Source: Rhodobacter sp. TJ_12 (GTDB lineage Bacteria > Pseudomonadota > Alphaproteobacteria > Rhodobacterales > Rhodobacteraceae). Taken from it: a DNA stretch of 64,000 nucleotides. Position 1 is the first letter of the stretch. Each line of letters starts with the position of its first letter. The notes under the pieces were generated by a model, which saw nothing but the letters and a program-made list of their open reading frames with translations, searched no databases and was not told the origin of the DNA. The position numbers and the translations under genes are program-made. Below are positions 16,617 to 24,976 of this stretch, piece after piece. Location: assembly GCF_020023995.1 (NCBI RefSeq), contig NZ_NRRD01000005.1:94742-158741 (forward strand), given 5' to 3'.

Positions 16617-17391
16617 TTTCAACGCCGATCTGGCGCTTTTGACCGAGGCTGCACGGGCCGCCGGGGCGCTGGCGCTGCGGTATTGGAAGCGCGCCCCCAC
16701 GGCATGGGAAAAGGACTGCGGTGCCGGACCGGTCTCCGAGGCCGATCTGGCGGTGAACGACCTTTTGGCCGAGATTTTGCGCGACGCGCGCCCAGATTAC
16801 GGTTGGCTATCCGAAGAAAGCCAAGATGACCCGTCCCGACTGTCGACCAAACGGCTGTTCGTGGTTGACCCGATTGATGGCACGCGCGCCTTTTTGGCCA
16901 ATGAGCCGGGCTTTGCCCATGCGATTGCGGTGGTCGAGGCGGGCAAGGTTGTGGCGGGGGTCGTGCATCTGCCCGCGCTGCACCAAACCTATGCCGCCAC
17001 CCGCACGGGCCCTGCGCTTCTGGATGGCCAACCTATCCAGACCGGAGCAACCCAAGACCTTGATAACAGTTCACTTTTGACCGTGCGCGCGGTGGATGAG
17101 CCGTTTCATTGGCGCGGTCCGCGCCCCAGCTACAAACGCAGCTTTCGCCCCTCGCTTGCATGGCGTCTTTGCCTTGTTGCTGAGGGCCGTTTCGATGCCA
17201 GCCTGTCGTTGCGCCAAGCGTGGGAATGGGATGTGGCCGCGGCAAGCCTGATTGCCGAGCGCGCGGGCGCCATCACCACCGACCGGACGGGCGCGCCCTT
17301 GTGTTTCAACACCCCCTCGGCACGGGCCGACGGGCTGTTGGTGGCAAACCCCGTTTTGCACCAAAAATACCTTGAAGCGCTGCGGCCTTAA
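16603..17391 (+). CDS. cysQ: 3'(2'),5'-bisphosphate nucleotidase CysQ / inositol monophosphatase family
   Basis: A 262-residue Mg-dependent phosphatase. The metal site is spread over WLSEES, VVDPIDGTRAF and the C-terminal WEWDVAAASLIAERAG. CysQ removes 3'-phosphate from PAP formed during sulfate assimilation; an inositol monophosphatase activity is the alternative. The start is a TTG at 16603 with GGAGGG seven bases upstream, inside the end of pmbA, which implies coupled translation. No ATG or GTG is better placed. Confidence 0.85.
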   Translation: MPGPDFNADLALLTEAARAAGALALRYWKRAPTAWEKDCGAGPVSEADLAVNDLLAEILRDARPDYGWLSEESQDDPSRLSTKRLFVVDPIDGTRAFLANEPGFAHAIAVVEAGKVVAGVVHLPALHQTYAATRTGPALLDGQPIQTGATQDLDNSSLLTVRAVDEPFHWRGPRPSYKRSFRPSLAWRLCLVAEGRFDASLSLRQAWEWDVAAASLIAERAGAITTDRTGAPLCFNTPSARADGLLVANPVLHQKYLEALRP

Positions 17392-17481
17392 CCCCCGAAT
17401 TCGGGGCGTTGATTACCGGTTATAAACCTTCTTTGCCTAGGTTCACCCTCAGCAAGAACTGCTGATCGAAGGGTGAAGCCC

Positions 17482-18294
17482 ATGCCAAAAGTTTGGCTTT
17501 TATCATTATTTTCCATGCTTTGCGTGGGGTTCACGGCGCTGCCCTTGGCTGCGTCCGACTCGGCAACCACAATTTCGGCCACCTGTGAACGAGTCGCCGA
17601 AGAAGCCGCAAGACGCAGCGGCGTGCCGGTCTCTGTTCTTAAGGCGATTTCGCTGACCGAAACCGGCAAACGGATCGAGGGCAAACTGCGCCCTTGGCCT
17701 TGGACCGTGAACATGGAAGGCGCCGGGCATTGGTTCGACACGCTTGATGAAGCGCGCGCCTATGTATTCAAGGAATTCAAGCGCGGGGCGCGCAGCTTCG
17801 ACGTGGGCTGCTTTCAGATCAATTACAAATGGCACAACCAGCATTTTACCTCGATCGATGAGATGTTCGACCCGCTTTCGAACGCGCTTTATGCCGCGAA
17901 ATTCCTGACCGAGCTTTATAACGAAAAAGGCTCGTGGAATGGCGCGGCGGGGGCCTATCATTCGCGCACCAAGGAATATGCAGACCGCTATACCGCCCGT
18001 TTTGCCGAATTGCGCCAGCGCTTTTTGGCCGCCGATGGCGCGATGGAGGCGGTGGCGCTGAACGATGTCAGCCTTCAACAGCCGCTGCCGCAAATGCAAC
18101 AACCCGCGACAGGCGATATTCCGGAAATACCCGATATCGTCGCGGCTTTGAACGGCCCCGCCGCGCCGCAAAGACCGCCGCGTGTGAACAATTATCCGCT
18201 GCTGCAACGCTCTGGCACCGTGTCGCCGCCCTTGGGGGCGGCACCGGGCGCGAGCCTTTTTGCCATGTCGCTGAACAAAGGTGAGGGCAACTAA
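17482..18294 (+). CDS. Flagellum-associated lytic transglycosylase (SltF-like)
   Basis: A 270-residue exported protein. A signal peptide (LLSLFSMLCVGFTALPLAA) is followed by an SLT-type fold: ISLTETGKR holds the likely catalytic Glu, and SFDVGCFQINYKWHN matches the family's second motif. Such enzymes open peptidoglycan for rod or injectisome assembly; R. sphaeroides SltF is the comparable flagellar enzyme. Its stop overlaps the flhA ATG by one base, which ties it to flagellar export. The ATG at 17482 is preferred over a GTG at 17473 because GAAGGG lies upstream and it starts the signal peptide. The C-terminal third is Pro/Gln-rich and probably flexible. Confidence 0.82.
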   Translation: MPKVWLLSLFSMLCVGFTALPLAASDSATTISATCERVAEEAARRSGVPVSVLKAISLTETGKRIEGKLRPWPWTVNMEGAGHWFDTLDEARAYVFKEFKRGARSFDVGCFQINYKWHNQHFTSIDEMFDPLSNALYAAKFLTELYNEKGSWNGAAGAYHSRTKEYADRYTARFAELRQRFLAADGAMEAVALNDVSLQQPLPQMQQPATGDIPEIPDIVAALNGPAAPQRPPRVNNYPLLQRSGTVSPPLGAAPGASLFAMSLNKGEGN

Positions 18295-20381
18295 TGCCGA
18301 AACTGACGTTGCAAACGATCTTCCAGCCCACGATCCTGTTGGCGTTGGCGCTGATGGCGGTGATCGTGATGATGATCATGCCGGTGCCAAGCTGGGTGCT
18401 GGATGTGGGCTTGGCGGTGTCTTTCGCCCTTGCCATCCTGATCTTTACCGTCACCCTGTTCATCGAGCGTCCGCTCGATTTTTCTGCCTTTCCGACGGTG
18501 CTTCTGGCCTCGCTGATGCTGCGGCTGTCGCTGAACGTCACCTCGACCAAGCTGATCGTCGGCCAAGGTCATACCGGCACCGGCGCGGCGGGCGAGGTGA
18601 TCGAAGGCTTTGCCAATTTCATCATGGGTGGCTCGGTGATGATCGGGCTGGTCGTCTTTACGGTTATCTTGATCGTCAACTTCATCGTGATCACCAAAGG
18701 CGCGGGCCGGATGGCCGAAGTGGGCGCGCGCTTTGCCCTGGACGCGATGCCGGGCAAACAGCTTGCCATCGACAGCGATATGAATGCGGGCGCCATCGAT
18801 CATGCCGAGGCCCGGGCGCGGCGCGAAAAGGAACAGGCGGAAACGACCTTCTTCGGCTCACTCGATGGTGCATCGAAGTTTGTTAAGGGCGATGCCATTG
18901 CCGGACTTTTGATCACGCTTCTGAACCTGATCGTCGGGCTGATCATCGGTTCTGTCGTGCATGGAATGCCACTTGATCGCGCCTTGGAAACCTATGCGAT
19001 CCTGACCGTTGGCGACGGCCTTGTAAGCCAGATCCCCGCCGTGATCATTTCCATCGGGTCGGCGATCTTGCTGTCGCGCGGTGGGGCGAAAGGCTCCACC
19101 GATGCGGCGCTGTTTGAGCAGCTTTCGCGCTATCCCTCGGCGCTGATGACCGTTGGCATCTTGATGGCGCTTTTCGCGCTGGTGCCGGGCCTGCCCTTCC
19201 TGCCCTTCATGTTCGGCGCCAGCGTCTTGATTGGCACATCCATCATGGTGCAGCGAAGCACCGCCAAGAAGGCCGCACGCGAGGCGATGAAAATGCCCGC
19301 CCCGGCCGAGGAAAAGAAAAAGAAATCGATCGGCGATGTGCTGGATATCGACGATATCCATGTCGAGTTTTCGCCCGACCTTGTGGCGATGGCGCTTGAT
19401 CCGGCGACCGGGCTGGATGCGCGCATTTCCAACATGCGCAACCATGTGGCGGCAAGCTACGGGCTGATTTTGCCCGAAATCCGCCTGACCGATGATTCCA
19501 CGCTGGAGCCGGGGTGCTACCGCATCCGCATTCAGGGTGTGGAACAGGCCAAAGACCGGCTGTTCCCCGAACAGGTGCTGGCGCTGATTTCGGACAACCG
19601 CGATTTCCTGCCCGAAGGCAAAGATGTGCGCGAACCGGTCTATGGCGCGCCCGCGCGCTGGCTTCCCGCTTCGCAACAAGAAGATGCCGCGCTGGCGGGA
19701 TCGACCGTGGTCAGCCCGACCGAGGTTCTGGCCACCCACCTTTTGGAGGTGATCAAACGCAACTTTGGCCGCTTGATGACCCTACGCGCGCTGCGCCGCC
19801 TGCTGGAAGAGGTGTGCAACCTGTCCGATCCGGTGCGCGCCGATGCCAACCGGCGCCTGCTGGACGAATTGATCCCCGACAAAGTGCCGACCGATCTGTT
19901 GCTGGCGGTGCTGCGGCTGCTACTAGAGGAGCGGGTGTCGATCCGCAACCTGATGGTGATTGTCGAGGCGATTGCCGAGGTGCGCGGCATGAACTCGCCC
20001 GAAGCGATCTGCGAACATGTGCGCCAACGTCTCGGCTTCCAACTGGTCGCCGAATTCCGCCGCGAAGATGGCACCTTGCCGCTTTTGCAACTGGCACCGG
20101 AATGGGAAGATACTTTCTCTTCCTATCAGATCGCGGGCGAGCGCGGCCAAACCGATGTTGCCCTGCCGCCCGATAAGTTCAACCGGCTGGCCAATAACGT
20201 GGCCGAACGGGTGGCCCGCGCCGGGGAATCGGGGATTTTCCCCGCCATCGTTACCTCGACCCGGCGGCGGCGGTTCCTCAAGACCGTGCTGGGGGCCAAG
20301 GGGATCGCGGCGCCGGTGCTCAGCTTTGAAGAAATCGGGCTGGATGCGAAACCCTCGATGGTGGGGGTGGTGCCCGCATGA
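18294..20381 (+). CDS. flhA: Flagellar export gate protein FlhA
   Basis: A 695-residue inner-membrane protein and the largest part of the flagellar type III export gate. About eight membrane helices fill the first 320 residues, including the conserved FHIPEP-type loop (VGARFALDAMPGKQLAIDSDMNAG). A charged linker (AEEKKKKSIGDV) leads to the cytoplasmic chaperone-substrate docking domain. Length is normal. It overlaps the transglycosylase by one base and fliR by four. Confidence 0.97.
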   Translation: MPKLTLQTIFQPTILLALALMAVIVMMIMPVPSWVLDVGLAVSFALAILIFTVTLFIERPLDFSAFPTVLLASLMLRLSLNVTSTKLIVGQGHTGTGAAGEVIEGFANFIMGGSVMIGLVVFTVILIVNFIVITKGAGRMAEVGARFALDAMPGKQLAIDSDMNAGAIDHAEARARREKEQAETTFFGSLDGASKFVKGDAIAGLLITLLNLIVGLIIGSVVHGMPLDRALETYAILTVGDGLVSQIPAVIISIGSAILLSRGGAKGSTDAALFEQLSRYPSALMTVGILMALFALVPGLPFLPFMFGASVLIGTSIMVQRSTAKKAAREAMKMPAPAEEKKKKSIGDVLDIDDIHVEFSPDLVAMALDPATGLDARISNMRNHVAASYGLILPEIRLTDDSTLEPGCYRIRIQGVEQAKDRLFPEQVLALISDNRDFLPEGKDVREPVYGAPARWLPASQQEDAALAGSTVVSPTEVLATHLLEVIKRNFGRLMTLRALRRLLEEVCNLSDPVRADANRRLLDELIPDKVPTDLLLAVLRLLLEERVSIRNLMVIVEAIAEVRGMNSPEAICEHVRQRLGFQLVAEFRREDGTLPLLQLAPEWEDTFSSYQIAGERGQTDVALPPDKFNRLANNVAERVARAGESGIFPAIVTSTRRRRFLKTVLGAKGIAAPVLSFEEIGLDAKPSMVGVVPA

Positions 20382-21154
20382 ACCCGCTTTATGCAGAGCT
20401 GCTTCAATCGGTTCAGGGGCTTCTCTGGACCGGTTTCATCGTTTTCCTGCGTGTTGGCGGGGCGATGCTGGTGCTGCCTGCCTTTGGTGAAATGCTGGTG
20501 CCGGTGCGGGTGAAACTGGTGCTGACGCTGGCCTTCACGCTGATCGTTCTGCCCGGCGCAATGCCCTATATCACCCGCCCCGAGCCGGGCCTGCCCACCC
20601 CGGTCTGGCTGTTTGCCGAAACCTTGATCGGCTTGGCAATTGGCATGTCGATGCGGCTGTTCGTTTTGTGCCTGCAAATCGCTGGCATGATGGCGGCGCA
20701 GTCTGTTTCTTTGTCACAACTGTTCGGCGGCACAACCGGTGAGCCGCAGCCGGCGGTGGGTCAGCTTTTGGTGCTGGCCGGGCTCGCTGTGGCGGTGAAT
20801 ATGGGTCTGCATATCCGCGTGACCGAGATTTTCATCGGCTCTTATCAAGCTTTTCCACCCGGTGTCTTTCCCGATGCCAATCTGATCCGACAATGGGAGC
20901 TTAGTGGCGTCGCCCGGGCCTTTTCTTTGGGCTTTTCGATTGCCGCGCCTTTGGTGATTGGCGGGCTGATCTATAACATCGCGCTGGGGGCTATCAACAA
21001 AGCCATGCCGCAATTGATGGTGGCCTTTGTCGGTGCCCCCGCGCTGACGCTTGGCGGGCTTGCGCTTTTGATGATCGCCATGCCCAGCGGGCTGATTGTG
21101 TGGCATGATGCCTTTGTCACCTTCCTGTCCAACCCGTTTGAGGTGCGCCTATGA
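20378..21154 (+). CDS. fliR: Flagellar export protein FliR
   Basis: A 258-residue membrane protein with about six helices, forming part of the FliPQR export pore. FLRVGGAMLVLPAFGEMLVPVRVK and SQLFGGTTGEPQPAVGQLL are recognisable family segments. Its ATGA overlap with flhA and with flhB shows translational coupling. FliP and FliQ are not in this window and must be encoded elsewhere. Confidence 0.95.
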   Translation: MNPLYAELLQSVQGLLWTGFIVFLRVGGAMLVLPAFGEMLVPVRVKLVLTLAFTLIVLPGAMPYITRPEPGLPTPVWLFAETLIGLAIGMSMRLFVLCLQIAGMMAAQSVSLSQLFGGTTGEPQPAVGQLLVLAGLAVAVNMGLHIRVTEIFIGSYQAFPPGVFPDANLIRQWELSGVARAFSLGFSIAAPLVIGGLIYNIALGAINKAMPQLMVAFVGAPALTLGGLALLMIAMPSGLIVWHDAFVTFLSNPFEVRL

Positions 21155-22239
21155 GCGAAGACAGCGACGAATCAAAGGAATTCGACCCAACACCCCACAA
21201 GATCGAAGAAGCCCGACGAAAGGGTGACATCGTCAAATCGACCGAGGTCACGGTGGCTGCGGTCTATGCGGGGTTTGTGGTCACCGCGCTGGCCTTTGGG
21301 GTCTATTCGCTCACGAGCTTCGGCACTTGGGCCAGTGTCTTGCTAGATCAGGCAGACACGATTTCAGCGCAAATCCTGGGCGGCGGACCCACGGTCGCGG
21401 GCGGGATTTTCTTTCAATTGCTGCTATCGGTCGGACCTTGGGTCGTTTTGCCGGCTGCAGCGGTGATTGTTGCGCTGGTGGCGCAGCGCGCGATCGTTGT
21501 GGCACCCGACAAACTGATGCCGAAACTCAACCGCATCGACCCGATCCACAACGCCAAGCAGAAATTCGGCCGCTCAGGCCTGTTCGAATTTGCCAAAAGC
21601 TTCGTCAAGCTTTTGATCATCTCGGTCATTCTGGGCTATTTCATGCTGCGCGAATTACCGATCATGCTGATGACGCAGCAATTCGAAGCCCCGCTTGTTG
21701 CCGGGGAATTCTTGCAGATGATCGTCGAATTTCTGCTGCTGATGCTGCTTTTGGCGGGCGTGATCGGCGCCATCGACTACCTGTGGCAACGCGCCGAATT
21801 CATGCGCCGCAACCGGATGAGCCGCAAAGAACTCACCGATGAGATGAAGCAATCCGAAGGGGACCCTCATATCAAGGCGCAGCGTCGGCAAAAGGCCATT
21901 GAAATTGCCACCAGCCAGATGGTGTCCGACGCTGCGAACGCCGATGTCGTGATCGTCAACCCGACCCACTATGCGGTCGCGCTGAAATGGGAACGTGGCG
22001 CGAAACGCGCGCCGGTCTGCGTGGCCAAGGGTGTCGATGAAATTGCTGCGCGTATCCGCGAAGTGGCCGCTGAAAACGCGGTGCCGATCCATTCGGACCC
22101 GCCAACGGCGCGCGCACTGCATGCCAGCGTTGAAGTGGGCGAGGAAATCCGGCCCGAGCATTACCGCCCGGTTGCCGCCGCAATCCGCTTTGCCGAAAAC
22201 ATGCGCCGCCGCGCCAAGGAAAGAGGGGGCCGTAGATGA
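21151..22239 (+). CDS. flhB: Flagellar export specificity switch FlhB
   Basis: A 362-residue protein. It starts with the typical DPTPHKIEEARRKGDI segment, has four membrane helices, and carries the autocleavage site NPTHYAVAL with Asn270-Pro271. Self-cleavage there switches the export machine from rod/hook to filament substrates. The length matches the family. It overlaps fliR and the FliJ-like gene by four bases each. Confidence 0.97.
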   Translation: MSEDSDESKEFDPTPHKIEEARRKGDIVKSTEVTVAAVYAGFVVTALAFGVYSLTSFGTWASVLLDQADTISAQILGGGPTVAGGIFFQLLLSVGPWVVLPAAAVIVALVAQRAIVVAPDKLMPKLNRIDPIHNAKQKFGRSGLFEFAKSFVKLLIISVILGYFMLRELPIMLMTQQFEAPLVAGEFLQMIVEFLLLMLLLAGVIGAIDYLWQRAEFMRRNRMSRKELTDEMKQSEGDPHIKAQRRQKAIEIATSQMVSDAANADVVIVNPTHYAVALKWERGAKRAPVCVAKGVDEIAARIREVAAENAVPIHSDPPTARALHASVEVGEEIRPEHYRPVAAAIRFAENMRRRAKERGGRR

Positions 22240-22607
22240 GCCACAAACGGCTGACCGCGCTGACCGATCTGGCATCGATGGTCCGCGACCGCGAAATGGC
22301 AGAATTGGCCAAGCTGACCCATGCGCGCCAGCGGCTTGAAGCCGAACGCACGCGGCTGGGCGAACAGGCCAAAGCCGCGCGGCTGGAAGGTCAGGAAAAC
22401 TTGATGCTGGCGCGATCGGCCGAGCAGTTTAGCGCCTGGAGCCGCGGACGCGAGAAACAGATCACCGATCTGATCGCGGAAATGCAGGCCCCGATTGATG
22501 CGCAAAAGGCTCGTACCGCCAAAGCGGTGGGCCGACATGACAACCTTGGCAAGATTGCCAGCACGCTGAAAGCCGCGGCGGTGAAGAAGGCCAATAACAA
22601 AATATGA
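22236..22607 (+). CDS. FliJ-like coiled-coil protein
   Basis: A 123-residue protein made almost wholly of charged heptads (LAKLTHARQRLEAERTRLGEQ...) with a basic tail ending KKANNKI. Its size, antiparallel coiled-coil pattern and ATGA overlap with flhB fit FliJ, the export chaperone that acts with FliI and FlhA. There is no sequence signature to prove this, since FliJ proteins are poorly conserved. It is the last gene of the plus block and is convergent with parB. Confidence 0.6.
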   Translation: MSHKRLTALTDLASMVRDREMAELAKLTHARQRLEAERTRLGEQAKAARLEGQENLMLARSAEQFSAWSRGREKQITDLIAEMQAPIDAQKARTAKAVGRHDNLGKIASTLKAAAVKKANNKI

Positions 22608-22625
22608 CTATTATTGGCCATTTAT

Positions 22626-22644
22626 ACACTAAATAAAGTGTTTT
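22626..22644. terminator. Weak AT-rich terminator between convergent genes
   Basis: ACACT-AAATAA-AGTGT forms a 5-bp hairpin followed by TTT on plus; the minus strand gives only a weak tail. It is the only candidate between the FliJ-like gene and parB, whose stop codon it reaches. Confidence 0.4.
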
Positions 22645-23542
22645 ATCCCGCTTGGCTTAGTGCCTGGCAAAGCCGATCCAGATCATCCAGCGTGCTATAG
22701 GCGATGCTAACCCGTCCGCCTTCTTGCCCGTCATGATCAATGCTGACTTTCATGCCAAGGGTCGCGGAAAGATCCGCCTCCAGCGCGCGAGTGTCGGCAT
22801 CTTTTTCCGCGCCCCCTGCCCCGGGCCTGCGCGCACCGCCTTTTTGGCCGACGGGGCCAGTGCCCTTGACCAGCTTTTCAACCTCGCGCACCGACAGGCC
22901 CCGGTCGATCACCTCGCGTGCCAAGCGCACCGGATCATCGGCCGTGATCAGCGCGCGGGCATGCCCGGCGCTCAGCTTGCCTTCGCGCAACGCGCCCTGC
23001 ACCTCTTCGGGTAGGGTCAGCAAACGCAGCAAGTTCGCAATATGGCTACGGCTTTTCGACAGCGCCTCGGCCACCTTTTCTTGCGTATGGCCAAAGCGAT
23101 CCATCAATTGACGATAGCCCATCGCCTCTTCCAACGGGTTCAGATCGGCCCGCTGGATGTTTTCGATGATTGCGACTTCCAGCACCTCGGTATCGGTGAA
23201 CTCCCGAACGATCACCGGAAGTTCGTGCAATTTTGCCAATTGCGCGGCGCGCCAGCGGCGTTCCCCCGCCACAATCTCGTAATGATCGGCTTTCTGGGTG
23301 TGCCGGCGCACAATCAGCGGCTGGATCACGCCCTTTTCCGCGATCGAGGCGCGCAATTCCTCCAGTGCCTCTTCGGAAAAGCTGCGCCGCGGCTGGTCCG
23401 GATTGGGCACAATATGTTCGATCGGGATCAGCATATCGCGCCGCACTGGCGTATCGTCGGTGTCCTCGACCGCCGATTGCACATCTGCCATCAGGGCCGA
23501 GAGTCCACGCCCCAGCCCACGCCGTTCTGGCTTTTTGCTCAT
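22643..23542 (-). CDS. parB: Chromosome partitioning protein ParB
   Basis: A 299-residue CTP-dependent DNA clamp. RRGLGRGLSALMAD is the ParA-stimulating N-terminus; IVPNPDQPRRSF, GERRWRAAQLA (CTP/arginine patch) and a helix-turn-helix around GHTQEKVAEALSKSRSHIANLLRL bind parS; the C-terminus dimerises. It overlaps parA by four bases. Two perfect parS sites lie 1.4 and 3.3 kb upstream in the same gene cluster. Confidence 0.97.
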   Translation of the reverse strand: MSKKPERRGLGRGLSALMADVQSAVEDTDDTPVRRDMLIPIEHIVPNPDQPRRSFSEEALEELRASIAEKGVIQPLIVRRHTQKADHYEIVAGERRWRAAQLAKLHELPVIVREFTDTEVLEVAIIENIQRADLNPLEEAMGYRQLMDRFGHTQEKVAEALSKSRSHIANLLRLLTLPEEVQGALREGKLSAGHARALITADDPVRLAREVIDRGLSVREVEKLVKGTGPVGQKGGARRPGAGGAEKDADTRALEADLSATLGMKVSIDHDGQEGGRVSIAYSTLDDLDRLCQALSQAG

Positions 23543-24360
23543 CCTGCCACCTTTGTTTTTGTGCCCATATGCCGCGCCAACAATTCCCGCGCCAGATGAC
23601 GATAGGCCACCGCCCCTTTGGACGAACCGTCATAGCTTAGCACCGGCAACGCAAAGGAAGGCGCCTCGGAAATCCGCACATTGCGCGGGATCATCGTGCG
23701 GAACACCAATTCGCCCAGCGTCGCCCGCGCATCCGATTCCACCTGCTGCGACAGGTTATTGCGCACATCATACATAGTCAGCACGATGCCCTCGATCCGC
23801 AGATCCTTGTTCGCATTCTGGCGCACTTCGCGGATCGTCAGCATCAATTGCGACAAACCTTCCAGCGCGAAAAACTCTGCCTGCAAGGGCACCAACACCG
23901 ATTGCGCCGCGACCATCGCATTTACCGTTAGCAAGTTCAGCGACGGCGGGCAGTCGATCAAAACATAATCGAAGCCCCAAGCATCGATATCGACCTGCCG
24001 CAGCGCGTCATACAGCAGGTAGCTGCGCTTTTCCGCCGACACCAGCTCCATATCCGCAGAGGAAAGATCGGTCGTCGCCGGTGAAATCCAAAGCCCGTCA
24101 AAATCGGTTTTGCGGATCACATCCGACAGCGGCGCCTCGCCGAAGATCAGATCATAAGTCGAATAGCGCCGTGCATTGGTTTCCACGCCCAAACCGGTGG
24201 AGGCATTGCCCTGCGGGTCCAGATCGACCAGCAGGATGCGCTGGCCCTGTTCGGCCAAGGCCGCAGCAAGGTTGATGGTGGTCGTCGTTTTTCCGACCCC
24301 GCCCTTTTGGTTTGCGACTGCGATGATTCTCGGCCCCGGCGGCCGCGTCGGATCAGACAC
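23539..24360 (-). CDS. parA: Chromosome partitioning ATPase ParA
   Basis: A 273-residue deviant-Walker ATPase. The P-loop KGGVGKTTTT with the signature lysine lies near residue 20, and DLDPQGNASTGLG and DYVLIDCPPSL are the Walker A' and B regions. It drives segregation of ParB-parS complexes along the nucleoid. It overlaps rsmG by eight bases and parB by four, giving the typical rsmG-parA-parB order next to the origin. Confidence 0.98.
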   Translation of the reverse strand: MSDPTRPPGPRIIAVANQKGGVGKTTTTINLAAALAEQGQRILLVDLDPQGNASTGLGVETNARRYSTYDLIFGEAPLSDVIRKTDFDGLWISPATTDLSSADMELVSAEKRSYLLYDALRQVDIDAWGFDYVLIDCPPSLNLLTVNAMVAAQSVLVPLQAEFFALEGLSQLMLTIREVRQNANKDLRIEGIVLTMYDVRNNLSQQVESDARATLGELVFRTMIPRNVRISEAPSFALPVLSYDGSSKGAVAYRHLARELLARHMGTKTKVAG

Positions 24361-24976
24361 GTTCCAAACCCCTGATTTTCAAGACAACCGCCTGCGGATC
24401 GGTGAGGCTTGTCCGCGGCTCACAGCTAAAGGACCATGAAGCCTGCGCCAAAGCAACCTCCTCTTTCCAGCGCTCCCCTTTTGGAAACAGCGCTGTGCCA
24501 TCGGGGCCTAGATGTTGCGCGGCAAACTCCAAAAGTTTCGGCAAAGCGGCCAGCGCGCGCGCCGAAACCACATCGGCCTGGAGGGGCGTGACCTTTTCGA
24601 TCCGCTCGGCCTTCACCTTTAGACCCAAGCCGAGTTCACGCGCCGCATTGATTAAAAATGCCGATTTGCGCTTATCGCTTTCGACCAAGGTCAGCGCCAT
24701 CTCGGGCCATTTTTCTTTGGCCAGAATACCGATCACAAGACCCGGAAAACCGCCGCCACTGCCCAGATCGGCCCAGCTTACCGGCGGAGCGTCGATACAT
24801 TGAAAAATCTGCGCCGAATCGAGGAAATGGCGTCCCCAGACATCGTAGAGCGTTTGCGCCGACACAAGGTTGATCGCCGGATTCCATTTTTTTAACAGCG
24901 TTTCCAGCGTGCGAAGCCGCTCCAATGTTTCACGTGAAACATCGATCTGCGCGGTGAAGCGTTCCGCCCCACTCAT
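24353..24976 (-). CDS. rsmG: 16S rRNA m7G527 methyltransferase RsmG
   Basis: A 207-residue Rossmann-fold methyltransferase; [19 protein letters not shown] is the SAM-binding loop and [10 protein letters not shown] the N-terminal signature. It methylates G527 of 16S rRNA, and its loss gives low-level streptomycin resistance. A perfect parS site is embedded in codons 12-17 (VSRET). It overlaps mnmG and parA. Confidence 0.96.
   Translation of the reverse strand: MSGAERFTAQIDVSRETLERLRTLETLLKKWNPAINLVSAQTLYDVWGRHFLDSAQIFQCIDAPPVSWADLGSGGGFPGLVIGILAKEKWPEMALTLVESDKRKSAFLINAARELGLGLKVKAERIEKVTPLQADVVSARALAALPKLLEFAAQHLGPDGTALFPKGERWKEEVALAQASWSFSCEPRTSLTDPQAVVLKIRGLERV
24926..24941. other. parS centromere site 1 (inside rsmG)
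   Basis: TGTTTCACGTGAAACA is a perfect 16-base palindrome identical to the widely conserved parS consensus. It lies inside the rsmG coding sequence, where it is read as part of DVSRET. Confidence 0.95.

Noticed and set aside
17393..17406. CCCCGAATTCGGGG palindrome after cysQ
   Set aside because: It could form a stem, but there is no loop-friendly centre and no T-run behind it, so I did not call a terminator.
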